Part shown: in pieces, positions 1-8,274 of the stretch
Position numbering within the stretch: the first letter of the stretch is position 1
Layout: each line of letters starts with the position of its first letter
NCBI GenBank assembly: GCA_001916065.1
Contig: MNRS01000018.1
Coordinates: 62,001 to 126,000 of the forward strand
DNA: 64,000 nt
Reading direction: 5' to 3'
Source of the DNA: Clostridium sp. 28_17
Lineage (GTDB): Bacteria; Bacillota; Clostridia; TANB77; CAG-508
Position numbers and translations under genes: made by a program
Notes under the pieces: generated by a model
Databases searched by the model: none
What the model saw: the letters and a program-made list of their open reading frames with translations, nothing else
Told to the model about the DNA's origin: nothing

Positions 1-2034
1 TATTGGTCTTTCAGATATCATTAGAGGAACCGCTTGTCTTTGCATGTTTGATCCCATTAATGACCTTTTTGCATCATCATGCTCTAAGAATGGAATCATT
101 GCTGCTGCTACAGAAACTAATTGTTTTGGTGAAACATCCATATATTGAACTTTGTTTTTTTCAACTTCGATAATTTCATTTCTGTATCTAACTCTTATTC
201 TTTCATTTATGAATTCTCCATTTTCGTCCATTGGTTCAGATGCTTGGGCAATTATGTAATTATCTTCTACATCTGCACTCATATATTCAACAATATCAGT
301 TGCTCTATGTGTTTCTGGATCTATTTTTCTATATGGTGTTTCAATAAATCCATATTCATTTATACTAGCAAATGATGAAAGTGCTGAAATAAGTCCAATG
401 TTTGGTCCTTCTGGAGATTCAATTGGGCACAATCTACCATAGTGTGTATAATGAACGTCTCTAACCTCGAATCCTGCTCTTTCTCTTGTAAGACCACCAG
501 GTCCTAATGCAGAAATCCTTCTTTTATGTGTTAATTCTGAAAGTGGGTTTGTTTGGTCCATAAATTGTGATAATTGTGAACTTCCAAAGAATTCTCTAAT
601 TGATGATGTTATTGGTTTTGTGTTGATTAATGTTTGTGGTGTTACAACGTCTAAGTCTTGAATTGTCATTCTTTCTCTTACGACTCTTTCAAGTCTTGTT
701 AAACCAATTCTGAATTGATTTTGTAATAATTCACCAACACATCTAATTCTACGGTTAGCCAAATGGTCAATATCATCTACTTTTCCAACTCCATGTGATA
801 AATCTAATAAATAACTAATAGATGCTATCATGTCTTCTGTTGTGATATGTTTTGGTACTAATTCATCTATTCTTTCACCTATAGTTTTTACTAAATCTTT
901 CTCGTCAGTTGTATCAATTATATTTTTTAATACTTGATAATTTACATTTTCTTTTATTTCTAATTCACTTAAATCTAATGTTGGTAAAACTGCGTGGATA
1001 TCAACTGTTCCATTTCCTATAACTTTTACAATTCTTTCTCCAACTGTTACTTCTACCATATTAATTCCAGAGTTTTGGATATCTTTGGCAACTTCTTCTG
1101 TTATTACTTCTCCAGCTTGTACAAATACTTCACCTGTTTCGGAATCAATTATGTCTTTAGAAGCAACTTTACCTGTAATTCTTGTTGCTAAACTTAATTT
1201 TTGGTCAAATTTATATCTACCAACTTTTGCTAAGTCATATCTTCTATTATCATAGAATAATCCATCAAATAAACTTCTTGCTGCTTCTACTGTAGGAAGT
1301 TCTCCTGGTCTTAATTTTTTGTAAATTTCAATTAACGCTTCTTCTTGAGTTTTAATTGGATCTTTTGCAATTGTTGCTTCAATTAATTCTTCATTTCCAA
1401 ATAAATCTCTTATTTGGTCATCTGTTACTAATCCAATTGCTCTTAATAGTGTTGTTACTGGTACTTTTCTTGTTCTATCAACACGTACATAGAAAATGTC
1501 GTTTCCGTCTGTTTCATATTCTAGCCATGCACCTCTTAATGGCATAACTGTTGATGTATATGTTCTTTTTCCTGTTTTTGTATCAAATACATCTGCATAG
1601 TAACATCCTGGTGAACGTACTAATTGGCTTACAACAACTCTTTCTGCACCATTTATAATAAATGTTCCACTATCTGTCATAAGTGGGAAATCACCTAAGT
1701 AAATTTCTTGTTCTTTAATTTCTCCTGTTTCACGGTTAATTAAACGAACTTTTACGTGTAGTCTTGTTGAATATGTTGCATCTCTTTCTTTTGCTTCTTC
1801 GATTGAATATTTTGTTTTGTCTTCCATGTAGTAGTCAAAAAATTCAAGAACTAGATTTCCAGAATAGTCTTCTATTGGTGATATGTCTTTTAATACTTCT
1901 CCTAATCCTTCTTTGATGAACCAATCATATGAGTCTTTTTGTACTTTGATTAGGTTTGGCATTTCGATAAAATCTCCAACTTTTGCGAAATCTTTTCTTG
2001 AAGCTTTTTCGTATTGAATGTCTCTAATTTTCAA
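1..2034 (-). CDS. rpoB: DNA-directed RNA polymerase subunit beta (3' end outside window)
   Basis: Catalytic beta subunit of RNA polymerase; 678 codons are visible and the gene runs off the left edge. It starts at TTG (2034), read as (M)KIRDIQYEKAS, preceded by AGGAGTGA at 2041-2048; no ATG fits better. The rifampicin-binding cluster is present around residues 475-510 (SSQLSQFMDQTNPLSE, then THKRRISALGPGG) with the Asp, His and Ser residues that are mutated in resistant strains all in the usual sensitive form. The conserved EGPNIGLI block follows. Normally rplL lies upstream and rpoC downstream; neither is in this window, and an unrelated divergent gene begins upstream at 2490. Confidence 0.97.
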   Translation of the reverse strand, partial: MKIRDIQYEKASRKDFAKVGDFIEMPNLIKVQKDSYDWFIKEGLGEVLKDISPIEDYSGNLVLEFFDYYMEDKTKYSIEEAKERDATYSTRLHVKVRLINRETGEIKEQEIYLGDFPLMTDSGTFIINGAERVVVSQLVRSPGCYYADVFDTKTGKRTYTSTVMPLRGAWLEYETDGNDIFYVRVDRTRKVPVTTLLRAIGLVTDDQIRDLFGNEELIEATIAKDPIKTQEEALIEIYKKLRPGELPTVEAARSLFDGLFYDNRRYDLAKVGRYKFDQKLSLATRITGKVASKDIIDSETGEVFVQAGEVITEEVAKDIQNSGINMVEVTVGERIVKVIGNGTVDIHAVLPTLDLSELEIKENVNYQVLKNIIDTTDEKDLVKTIGERIDELVPKHITTEDMIASISYLLDLSHGVGKVDDIDHLANRRIRCVGELLQNQFRIGLTRLERVVRERMTIQDLDVVTPQTLINTKPITSSIREFFGSSQLSQFMDQTNPLSELTHKRRISALGPGGLTRERAGFEVRDVHYTHYGRLCPIESPEGPNIGLISALSSFASINEYGFIETPYRKIDPETHRATDIVEYMSADVEDNYIIAQASEPMDENGEFINERIRVRYRNEIIEVEKNKVQYMDVSPKQLVSVAAAMIPFLEHDDAKRSLMGSNMQRQAVPLMISERPI

Positions 2035-2489
2035 ATAAATCACTCCTTATAAATTTTTGAAGCAGTTTGTAATTCTAGGATTGTGCTTTTAGCACTTAGA
2101 ATTGAATTTTATTTGATTTTAAGAAAAGTCCTTCTTAGAATATAATTACTTTTTTAAGTTCTATAATTTGCCTGCTTTTTCAAATTATAACCCTTAATTT
2201 TTCGTTATATTTAATTCCTCTTTTCTTAAATTTTTAACTTAGTATTTTGATTTTGTTTCTTTTGAATTAAATTTTACTGAATGTTAAATTTTTCGTATAA
2301 ATTCACTTTATATGATACCACAAATCATCTACGGAAGTCAAGGTTTTTTAGACATTTTTCAAATTTATTTTTTGGAAAAAATTGTAAATAATATTGATTT
2401 TTTATGTTAATTATGATATACTAGTTAAAGTAATAAAAATTTATTCACATTTATTACTATAAGAGGTCTCTAATAGAAAAGGAGACAGA
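2035..2489. other. Divergent intergenic region, rpoB leader
   Basis: 455 bp without a gene between rpoB and the divergent wall hydrolase. On the rpoB strand there is a hairpin at 2071-2103 (AATTCTA/TAGAATT around GTGC/GCAC) about 35 bases before the TTG start, and a second AT-rich stem at about 2163-2190 (ATAATTTG/CAAATTAT). They could be leader hairpins or a terminator of an upstream ribosomal-protein gene whose body is not here. The right end holds the promoter of the 2490 gene. Confidence 0.5.
2394..2422 (+). promoter_or_regulatory. Sigma-A type promoter of the SleB-like gene
   Basis: TTGATT at 2394-2399 and TATACT at 2417-2422 with a 17-base spacer, followed by an AAAGGAGA ribosome site before ATG 2490. 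Confidence 0.6.
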
Positions 2490-3209
2490 ATGAAACAAGA
2501 TTTAAAACGGTTATTTTCAAGTACCATTCTTTTTACTGGTTTAATGGTTTGCCTAACAGACCAAAACACTTGTGAAGTAACCGCAAAGTCCACTAATAGT
2601 ATTCAAACTACAGAATCTGAAGATGATGTAGTTAAAATTAAAATACCTGCAGTGGCTGGAGTAACTATTAACAATGCAAAGTCTGTATCAAATGAAAAAA
2701 ATGATACCAACATGGTAACATCTTCTTCATTTGATATAGAAGAAAACACAGAACCTTCAGCAGAAGACGTCATCGCAAGTCATAATGACAGATGGCAAGA
2801 TGTCAGATTTGATTATGCAAGTATGGAAGATATCTTTTATGATATGACATATCCATTGGCAAAAATCATATATGCAGAAGGCGGTGGTCAAAGTGACGAG
2901 TGCCAACAATATATTGGTTACGTTGTCATAAATAGGATAGAATCAAAATACTATCCTAACACTTTAAAAAGAGTATTTTTTAGTGGAGGTTATGCTCCTG
3001 AATCTCAGGAAAAGTACCGAAATGGAGAATGCTCTGACCGGGCAATAGAAAACGCTAAAATTGTAGTAAACAATTACTACAATGATACCATGCCCGTATC
3101 CCCTGCACTAGTATATCAATCGAAATTCAGTCAGGGAATAAACCAGTTCCAAATTGATGGAGAAGAATTTGGCTATAGCCAAAGAATTCTTCGTGATTTG
3201 GAGCAATAA
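2490..3209 (+). CDS. SleB/CwlJ-like cell wall hydrolase, secreted
   Basis: 239 residues. The N-terminus (KRLFSSTILFTGLMVCLT) looks like a signal peptide or lipoprotein-like leader, followed by a polar, poorly conserved stretch to about residue 110. The C-terminal half matches the Hydrolase_2 (SleB/CwlJ) fold: IIYAEGGGQ with the probable catalytic Glu, YVVINRIESKYYPNTL (family form VxNRVxSxxFPxTI), and a Tyr-rich end. Members cleave peptidoglycan, often spore cortex. It differs from the sleB at 58967 by its linker and by SDECQQYIGYV in place of the usual EGQVAVGAV. It is single-gene, with its own promoter and terminator, divergent from rpoB. The specific substrate is not known. Two in-frame CGG codons are read as Arg (residue 7 and SDR in the C-terminal half), rare codons for this genome. 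Confidence 0.8.
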   Translation: MKQDLKRLFSSTILFTGLMVCLTDQNTCEVTAKSTNSIQTTESEDDVVKIKIPAVAGVTINNAKSVSNEKNDTNMVTSSSFDIEENTEPSAEDVIASHNDRWQDVRFDYASMEDIFYDMTYPLAKIIYAEGGGQSDECQQYIGYVVINRIESKYYPNTLKRVFFSGGYAPESQEKYRNGECSDRAIENAKIVVNNYYNDTMPVSPALVYQSKFSQGINQFQIDGEEFGYSQRILRDLEQ

Positions 3210-3210
3210 T

Positions 3211-3259
3211 AGAAACCTCTTCACCCCCTGTGTTTTTTTGCAGGGGGATTTCTTTTTTT
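3211..3259 (+). terminator. Rho-independent terminator of the SleB-like gene
   Basis: CCCCCTG (3224-3230) pairs with CAGGGGG (3241-3247), extended by AGAAA/TTTCT, followed by a T run. Confidence 0.8.
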
Positions 3260-3269
3260 GTAAAATATG

Positions 3270-3298
3270 TAGACATTTTTTATATTCTATAGTAAAAT
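3270..3298 (+). promoter_or_regulatory. Promoter of the small export protein gene
   Basis: TAGACA at 3270-3275, TAAAAT at 3293-3298, 17-base spacer; GAAAGGAG follows upstream of ATG 3348. Confidence 0.5.
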
Positions 3299-3347
3299 AC
3301 TTAATGTTTAATAATAACAATTTCGAAAATTGAAAGGAGAAAACTAA

Positions 3348-3911
3348 ATGTCAAGTTTACCACTTATTGTAAAATACATAATAGTAGCATTTGTAAGTAT
3401 GGTACCAATAGTAGAACTAAGAGGAGCCATACCAATTGCAGAAGGCTTAGGTTTAAATATATTTTTATACTATCCAATAGCAATTATATTTAATATGTTG
3501 CCAGTTCCTATTATTTACTTATTTGCAAGAAAAGTTCTTGAATGGGGAAAAGATAAAAAGATTATTGGAAGATTTTTTACATGGTGTTTAGAAAAAGGTG
3601 AAAAAGGTGGAAAAAAATTAAAAGAAACTGCAGGAAATAAGGGTATTTTCTTTGCATTATTACTTTTTGTTGGTATACCACTTCCCGGAACAGGTGCTTG
3701 GACTGGAACATTAGCTGCTAGTTTCTTAAATTTGGATTTTAAAACTAGCGTAAGTGCTGTTGCCCTAGGTGTAATTCTTGCTGGAATTATTATGTCTTTA
3801 GGTAGCAAATTTGTTGCTATTTTAGGTTGGCCTGGATTAATTGCAATTATTGCAGTTATATTAGTTGCAATAATTATTTCTGTTTTAGTTAGAAAAAAGA
3901 AAAATAAATAA
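3348..3911 (+). CDS. Small multidrug-export-type membrane protein (COG2426 family)
   Basis: 187 residues, predicted integral membrane protein. It begins with a hydrophobic helix and the conserved VSMVPIVELRGAIPIAEGLG block, followed by LLLFVGIPLPGTGAWTGTLAASFL, both typical of the COG2426 / Sm_multidrug_ex family. Four or five membrane segments are visible, with a basic linker (about 66-95) and a Lys-rich C-terminus. The re-entrant-like ELRGAIP and PLPGTGAWTG signatures resemble those of DedA/SNARE-associated proteins. The family name suggests efflux, but the transported substrate is not established. ATG at 3348 lies 8 bases after GAAAGGAG. The gene is monocistronic and converges with the permease at 3997. 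Confidence 0.85.
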   Translation: MSSLPLIVKYIIVAFVSMVPIVELRGAIPIAEGLGLNIFLYYPIAIIFNMLPVPIIYLFARKVLEWGKDKKIIGRFFTWCLEKGEKGGKKLKETAGNKGIFFALLLFVGIPLPGTGAWTGTLAASFLNLDFKTSVSAVALGVILAGIIMSLGSKFVAILGWPGLIAIIAVILVAIIISVLVRKKKNK

Positions 3912-3918
3912 AAAATAA

Positions 3919-3979
3919 ATACCATATAAGTTCCAAAAAATCAATTCCAATTATTACTTTTTAGAACTTATACGGTATT
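3919..3979. terminator. Bidirectional terminator between convergent genes
   Basis: ATACCATATAAGTTC (left arm) pairs with GAACTTATACGGTAT (right arm, one mismatch); A/T tracts on both sides serve the plus-strand export gene and the minus-strand permease. Confidence 0.75.
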
Positions 3980-3996
3980 ATTCATTTTTTACAATT

Positions 3997-5157
3997 TTAT
4001 TCATTTTTTTCTATTAATTTTTCTTGTTCATCTCTAAATTTATTTTTGTTTTCAATCCAATCATTTAAAATCGTTTTTATAACAACTGCAATTGGTACAC
4101 CTAAAAACATACCCATTATGCCAAAATATGCTCCACCGACTGTTACAGAGAATATAACAAGTAATGGACTAACTTCCAAAGAAACTCCTATTATTTTAGG
4201 ATTTATAATATTTGCATCAATTTGTTGTAAAATTATAACAACAATAGCCATAGCAATAGCCTTTCCGAACCCGCCTGTTATAAATGTAATCAAAATTCCT
4301 ATTCCAACTGCTACAATTGCACCTATATATGGAATCATATTAAATAATCCAATTGTAAAACCTATTAAAGGTGCATATTTTACTTTTATTATTAGCATTG
4401 CAACTGTTGTTAAAATTCCGACTATCACCGCATCTAACAATTGGCTTGATATGAATGTAAAGAAAACTTCATTTGCTTTTGTGAAATATTTATTTACTGC
4501 TTCATATGTATTCTTTTTAAACATCGCTCTTGCAAATCTTCTTAAAAATCTCATAATTGTTGTTCTTTGTAACAATATATATACTGAAACTATTATTGAT
4601 ACAAATACATCAAAAATTCCTGAGAATATGTTTATAATATTTTTTACATATTCTATTATTTTTTCATTGTTTATGCTTAAAAATTGCTTCATGTCTATAT
4701 TTGATAATTCTATCATTTTATCTTTTATAATATCATTTTTTAGCACTGAATCTTCTGGTAATTCTTTATATTTACTAACTAAAGTTTCATAATATCCTGG
4801 TATATTGCTAACCAATTCAACTACACTTTCTTTTAAAATTGGGAAAATGCAGTTTATTATAATTATTATTATCAAAATAAAAATTATATATGTTGCAATT
4901 ACTGATAATCCTCTTGCTCTCTTTTTTACAAATTTTAGTTTTGATTTTTCTAATGCCCCTTCTATTTTTTTACATGGCATAAATAATATATATGATATTA
5001 ATAATCCTGCTAAAAATGGTTTTAGTATTCTAAAAAATGTTCCAAACCATTCTGTAACATTTGAAAAATTGTCTAACATCTTATATACAATTACTACAGT
5101 TAGTGCTATTAATAACCACGATATTCTTTTTTTCCATCCTTGTTTTATTTCTTCCAT
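3997..5157 (-). CDS. AI-2E family transporter (YtvI/PerM-like permease)
   Basis: 386 residues with about eight predicted membrane helices. N-terminal pair of helices (ISWLLIALTVVIVYKML and FLAGLLISYILFMPC), a soluble insert at about 115-180, then the conserved C-terminal block LIGFTIGLFNMIPYIGAIVAVGIGI and QQIDANIINPKIIGVSLEVSPLLVIFSVTVGGAYFGIMGMFLGVP, broken here only by my quoting, which is diagnostic of PF01594. Family members export small molecules or act as Na+/H+ antiporters; despite the name, a signalling role should not be assumed. AAGGAGGGA lies just before ATG 5157. The gene sits 12 bp downstream of exoA on the same strand, so they are likely co-transcribed. The charged C-terminal tail (KLIEKNE) is cytoplasmic. 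Confidence 0.85.
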   Translation of the reverse strand: MEEIKQGWKKRISWLLIALTVVIVYKMLDNFSNVTEWFGTFFRILKPFLAGLLISYILFMPCKKIEGALEKSKLKFVKKRARGLSVIATYIIFILIIIIIINCIFPILKESVVELVSNIPGYYETLVSKYKELPEDSVLKNDIIKDKMIELSNIDMKQFLSINNEKIIEYVKNIINIFSGIFDVFVSIIVSVYILLQRTTIMRFLRRFARAMFKKNTYEAVNKYFTKANEVFFTFISSQLLDAVIVGILTTVAMLIIKVKYAPLIGFTIGLFNMIPYIGAIVAVGIGILITFITGGFGKAIAMAIVVIILQQIDANIINPKIIGVSLEVSPLLVIFSVTVGGAYFGIMGMFLGVPIAVVIKTILNDWIENKNKFRDEQEKLIEKNE

Positions 5158-5169
5158 TTAATTCCCTCC

Positions 5170-5922
5170 TTAAAAAATTTCTAATCCAACTGGGCAATGG
5201 TCACTTCCCATTATTTCTGGATATATTTTTGCTTCTTTTATCTGGTTTTCTATTGATTTTGATACAATAAAATAATCGATTCTCCATCCTACATTTTTTT
5301 CTCTTGCGTGTCCCATATAAGACCACCAACTATATGCATTATCTTTGTCTGGATATAAATATCTAAATGAGTCGGTAAATCCTGCATCAAGTAATTCTGT
5401 CATTTTTTGACGTTCTTCATCTGTGAAGCCTGCGTTGTGTCTGTTTGTTTTTGGATTTTTTAAGTCAATTTCTTTATGTGCTACATTTAAATCTCCACAC
5501 ATTATTACGGGTTTTGTTTCGTTTAGTTTTAATAAGTATTTTCTAATTTCGTCTTCCCATATTTGCCTATAATCAAGTCTTTCTAATTCTCTTTTTGAAT
5601 TTGGAGTATAAATATCTACCATATAGAATTTTTCAAATTCTAGTGTTATTACTCTTCCTTCTTTATCGTGTTCTTCTATTCCTATTCCATAAGTTACATT
5701 TAGTGGTTTTTGTTTTGTAAATATTGCTGTTCCTGAATATCCTTTTTTCTCTGCACTATTCCAGTAACTTGTGTATCCTTCGAATTCTAATTTTATTTGC
5801 TCTGGTTGGCATTTTGTTTCTTGTATACAAAATATGTCTGCATCTAGTTGTTTAAATGATTCTGCAAATCCTTTGTTTAGGCATGCTCTTATTCCATTTA
5901 CATTCCATGATATTAATTTCAT
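5170..5922 (-). CDS. exoA: Exodeoxyribonuclease III
   Basis: 250 residues, the normal length for the AP-endonuclease/exonuclease III family of base-excision repair enzymes. Visible motifs: MKLISWNVNGIRA with the metal-site Asn7, IQETKCQ with catalytic Glu35, YTPNS, GDLNVAHKEIDLKNPK with the catalytic Asp/Asn, and the terminal SDHCPVG with the catalytic His. It incises DNA 5' to abasic sites and removes 3' blocking groups. GAAAGGAAAAAAT precedes ATG 5922. First gene of a probable two-gene unit with the permease downstream. The toxin/antisense-RNA locus begins right behind its start. Confidence 0.95.
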   Translation of the reverse strand: MKLISWNVNGIRACLNKGFAESFKQLDADIFCIQETKCQPEQIKLEFEGYTSYWNSAEKKGYSGTAIFTKQKPLNVTYGIGIEEHDKEGRVITLEFEKFYMVDIYTPNSKRELERLDYRQIWEDEIRKYLLKLNETKPVIMCGDLNVAHKEIDLKNPKTNRHNAGFTDEERQKMTELLDAGFTDSFRYLYPDKDNAYSWWSYMGHAREKNVGWRIDYFIVSKSIENQIKEAKIYPEIMGSDHCPVGLEIF

Positions 5923-5988
5923 ATTTTTTCCTTTCTAATATCTACTATTATGATTTTTTATTTAACAAAATTAAAATTACCAAAAATA

Positions 5989-6017
5989 TTGACTTTTGCT
6001 TTTATTATGAGTATAAT
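5989..6017 (+). promoter_or_regulatory. Promoter of antisense RNA, toxin locus 1
   Basis: TTGACT at 5989-5994 and TATAAT at 6012-6017 with exactly 17 bases between. No open reading frame follows; the transcript ends at a terminator about 100 bases later. Confidence 0.8.
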
Positions 6018-6023
6018 AATTAT

Positions 6024-6118
6024 AGAAAGATAAGCGACCACAGATTGTGGCGTGTCGCTAAATATAATTTTAAAAGTTAAAATACATCTCTAACGACCAG
6101 ACAGAGATGTGTTTTTTT
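6024..6118 (+). ncRNA. Putative antitoxin RNA of type I toxin-antitoxin locus 1
   Basis: RNA of about 95 nt, predicted from the strong promoter at 5989-6017 and the terminator at 6085-6118. Its 5' end folds (AGCGA/TCGCT enclosing CCACA/TGTGG). It is convergent with the toxin mRNA and shares its 3' terminator, so about 35 nt at the 3' ends are perfectly complementary. In addition AGCGA in the RNA can pair with UCGCU in the toxin leader. This is the layout of the RNA II of the pAD1 par (fst) locus. Role inferred, not shown. Confidence 0.65.
6083..6118. terminator. Shared bidirectional terminator of toxin locus 1
   Basis: ACATCTCT (left) and AGAGATGT (right) form the stem; T run at 6111-6117 on plus, A-rich flank on minus. 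The toxin stop codon (6090-6092) lies inside the hairpin. Confidence 0.75.
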
Positions 6119-6242
6119 CGTTGTCTAATTTACTCATTGTAACAACTAACGCCACAAATAAGGCAATAGCGACAACAGTTACCATTGCAAGTACTATAAA
6201 TAATATGTATATAAATAGCATATAACCTTGTATTAATAACAT
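6090..6242 (-). CDS. Putative type I toxin: 50-residue membrane peptide
   Basis: ATG at 6242 preceded by AAAGGGGGCGG; an in-frame GTG two codons upstream is less likely. The product starts MLLIQGYMLF, has one long hydrophobic helix (about residues 2-36, rich in Val, Ile, Leu, Ala) and a polar tail SKLDNEKNTSLSGR. Size, single membrane span and charged tail match type I toxins (Fst, TxpA, BsrE class), though I see no residue-level match to a named family. The mRNA runs from about 6298 to the shared terminator, about 215 nt. Its leader can fold GCUCCUU onto AAAGGGGGC, hiding the ribosome site, as in fst mRNA. A related locus is at 46149-46250. Membrane depolarisation would be the expected toxic mechanism (inference). 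Confidence 0.65.
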   Translation of the reverse strand: MLLIQGYMLFIYILFIVLAMVTVVAIALFVALVVTMSKLDNEKNTSLSGR

Positions 6243-6304
6243 ATGCACCGCCCCCTTTCATTAAGGAGCGACACGCACACTCTGTTTTGCTTATCTTGTA
6301 AAAG

Positions 6305-6333
6305 ATTATACTAATTTTTTCATTACAAATCAA
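6305..6333 (-). promoter_or_regulatory. Promoter of toxin mRNA, locus 1
   Basis: On the minus strand TTGATT (6333-6328) and TATAAT (6310-6305), 17-base spacer. The GTTCGCTTG flank around the -35 box is repeated at the second toxin locus. Confidence 0.8.
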
Positions 6334-6459
6334 GCGAACAAAACAAATATTTTAAAGTTTTTATTATTTATTAATTCACTGAATAAAGCATAAATTATGA
6401 TTATTTTTCAACAAAGTAAAAAGAACTCTATTTCTAGAGTTCCTATAAATCATATGTTA

Positions 6460-7401
6460 TTATTGAGCAACACTTACTGGTAAATATCTTACACCCCAAG
6501 CCAATGCTTCTGCGTGAGAATTTACATATATATCTATTTTGTTTCCGTTTATTGCTCCACCTCTGTCTTCTACAGTATATACATGACCATTAATATTTAA
6601 TTTTGTTCCAAATGCAAATTTTCCAGATGCCGCAACTGTTCTTCCAGCTGTTGCTTTAGTTCCCATTGCAGTTCTTCCTGTTGCTTTTCCACAACATTTT
6701 GCACATGAACAATATGCAGTTATTTTATATACTTGTGTTCCAGATGTTGTTGTAGCGGCTGTAGCTACAGTTGCTCTTGTTGTTTTTCCTGATCTTGATG
6801 TTACTTTATTTACCTGTACTATTTTGTTTACAGGTTCTGTTATTACCTTTTCAGATAATTGTGTTTTTTCAATTTCTACGTCATTTTGATATTTTATTTT
6901 ATATGTTACTTCTTTAAGTCCATTTTTTCCTTGTTGTAACACTTTATTTGTTGTGTTTGTACTTGTACCTGCTGAATTTTTTGTTACTGTTTCATAAGGT
7001 ATCTCTACTTGTTCTGTAACAACTTTTTCTGTGATTGGTGCATAATTGTTTAATAAGTCTTCTAGTGTTGTTTGTACACCTTCTTCAGAAACTTTTGCTA
7101 TTTGAACTTCATTATATGATTTGTCTACTATTTTTATAACAGCTCCAGCTGTTACTTCTTCATTTGCTTCTGGTATTGTTTTTTGATTTTCATCTAAAAC
7201 AATATTGTTTTCTTCTAATACTTCACTAACAGTTGATTTTGATGTTAATGCTGTTAACTCATATCCATTTTGTAATACTATTTTAATATCTTTTAAGTTT
7301 GTGTTTACTGCCATTACTCCTATTCCAGATATTAGTATTAATATTATACTTATACATATGATTTTCATTATAGAAATTGAAGCTTTTTCTTCTTTTTTCA
7401 T
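6460..7401 (-). CDS. G5 and 3D domain cell wall protein (YabE-like)
   Basis: 313 residues. One N-terminal membrane helix (about 14-31), a DUF348-type ubiquitin-like segment (KIVLQNGYELTALTSKSTVSEVL, 42-64), a G5 domain (about 120-205, KVVTEQVEIPYETV and NKVLQQGKNGLKEVTYKI), and a C-terminal 3D double-psi barrel with three Asp sites: YKITAYCSC, GTKATAGRTVAA, YTVEDRGGAI, KIDIYVNSHAEALAWG. Such proteins are Rpf/YabE-like lytic transglycosylases of the cell envelope. The final GVRYLPVSV is the usual family end. Expressed from a consensus promoter at 7436-7464, divergent from lemA. Cys pairs in YCSCAKCCG are commonly present in clostridial members. Confidence 0.88.
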   Translation of the reverse strand: MKKEEKASISIMKIICISIILILISGIGVMAVNTNLKDIKIVLQNGYELTALTSKSTVSEVLEENNIVLDENQKTIPEANEEVTAGAVIKIVDKSYNEVQIAKVSEEGVQTTLEDLLNNYAPITEKVVTEQVEIPYETVTKNSAGTSTNTTNKVLQQGKNGLKEVTYKIKYQNDVEIEKTQLSEKVITEPVNKIVQVNKVTSRSGKTTRATVATAATTTSGTQVYKITAYCSCAKCCGKATGRTAMGTKATAGRTVAASGKFAFGTKLNINGHVYTVEDRGGAINGNKIDIYVNSHAEALAWGVRYLPVSVAQ

Positions 7402-7435
7402 AAATTTTTAATACCTCCTTTTGGCATCGATTTTA

Positions 7436-7464
7436 ATTATACTATATTTTTTTGTTTTTGTCAA
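7436..7464 (-). promoter_or_regulatory. Promoter of the 3D-domain protein gene
   Basis: Perfect TTGACA (7464-7459) and TATAAT (7441-7436) on minus, 17-base spacer; AAGGAGG lies before ATG 7401. Confidence 0.85.
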
Positions 7465-7570
7465 ATTTGTACAAGCTTAGAACTACAAGTGGTTCATTAT
7501 AGTATATGTTGTAAGCCTTGGAAATAGTACACATTTTTTTGAATATTTTTTATATTATTTTCAAAATCTC

Positions 7571-7599
7571 TTGTTAAAAAACTCAAATTATGTTATTAT
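7571..7599 (+). promoter_or_regulatory. Promoter of lemA-htpX
   Basis: TTGTTA at 7571-7576 and TATTAT at 7594-7599, 17-base spacer; AAAGGAGG precedes ATG 7640. Confidence 0.65.
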
Positions 7600-7639
7600 C
7601 AATTTGTAAATTGTATATAATAAAAAAGGAGGCAAAACT

Positions 7640-8200
7640 ATGGGATGGATTATATTAGTAATAGTAGTATTAATCGTAATTGCAATAATATCAATGTACA
7701 ATGGATTAGTATCTGCTAGAGTAAAAGTAGACAATGCATGGAGTCAAATTGATGTTCAATTACAAAGAAGATTTGACTTAATTCCAAACTTTGTTGAAAC
7801 TGTAAAAGGATATGCAGCACACGAGTCAGAAACTTTTGAAAAAATTGCACAATTAAGAACTTCTTGGGCAAACGCTGGAACAGTTGCAGAAAAAGCAGAA
7901 CTAGATAATCAACTTTCAGGAGCATTAAAAACAATAATGGCCGTTTCAGAAGGTTATCCAGAATTAAAAGCAAATCAAAACTTTTCTGAATTATCTGAAG
8001 AATTAAGAAATACAGAAAATAAAATTTCTTTTTCTAGACAATTCTACAATGATAGTGTAACAATGTATAATCAAAAATTACAACTTTTCCCTTCAAATAT
8101 AATTGCTGGAATGTTTAATTTCCAACCTCGTGAATTATTTGCAGTAGAAAATGCAGAAGTAAGAAAAAATGTAAAAGTTGATTTTGGTAAAAATGCATAA
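7640..8200 (+). CDS. lemA: LemA family protein
   Basis: 186 residues, the usual LemA length. An N-terminal membrane anchor (IILVIVVLIVIAIISMYNGL) is followed by an extracellular four-helix bundle with the family motifs ARVKVDNAWSQIDVQLQRRFDLIPNFV (split across two helices), ENKISFSRQFYNDSV and NIIAGMFNF. It is the partner of the membrane protease HtpX encoded 74 bp downstream, a pairing widespread in Firmicutes. The biochemical function is unknown; a role in envelope quality control is commonly inferred. AAAAAGGAGGCAAAACT precedes ATG. Confidence 0.95.
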   Translation: MGWIILVIVVLIVIAIISMYNGLVSARVKVDNAWSQIDVQLQRRFDLIPNFVETVKGYAAHESETFEKIAQLRTSWANAGTVAEKAELDNQLSGALKTIMAVSEGYPELKANQNFSELSEELRNTENKISFSRQFYNDSVTMYNQKLQLFPSNIIAGMFNFQPRELFAVENAEVRKNVKVDFGKNA

Positions 8201-8206
8201 GAATTT

Positions 8207-8247
8207 TAAGGGGGTTGTCTTATGGACTTCCCTTTTTGCTTTTTTTA
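8207..8247 (+). terminator. Weak attenuator hairpin between lemA and htpX
   Basis: AAGGGGG (8208-8214) can pair with TTCCCTT (8228-8234) and is followed by a T-rich tract; probably partial termination that lowers htpX expression. Confidence 0.5.
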
Positions 8248-8274
8248 AATTAATATAGAAGAAAGGAGTTTTCT

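Noticed and set aside
2508..3045. Reassignment of the CGG codon as explanation of the two frame breaks
   Set aside because: CGG appears in frame in the SleB-like gene where Arg fits, and reassignment would not repair a frame shift.
4046..5161. Long open frames on the plus strand opposite the AI-2E permease
   Set aside because: They mirror the helices of the minus-strand gene, lack ribosome sites and are an effect of AT-rich codon use.
6130..6333. 67-codon minus frame overlapping toxin locus 1
   Set aside because: It starts upstream of the toxin promoter, has no ribosome site and is out of frame with the hydrophobic peptide that follows a strong one.
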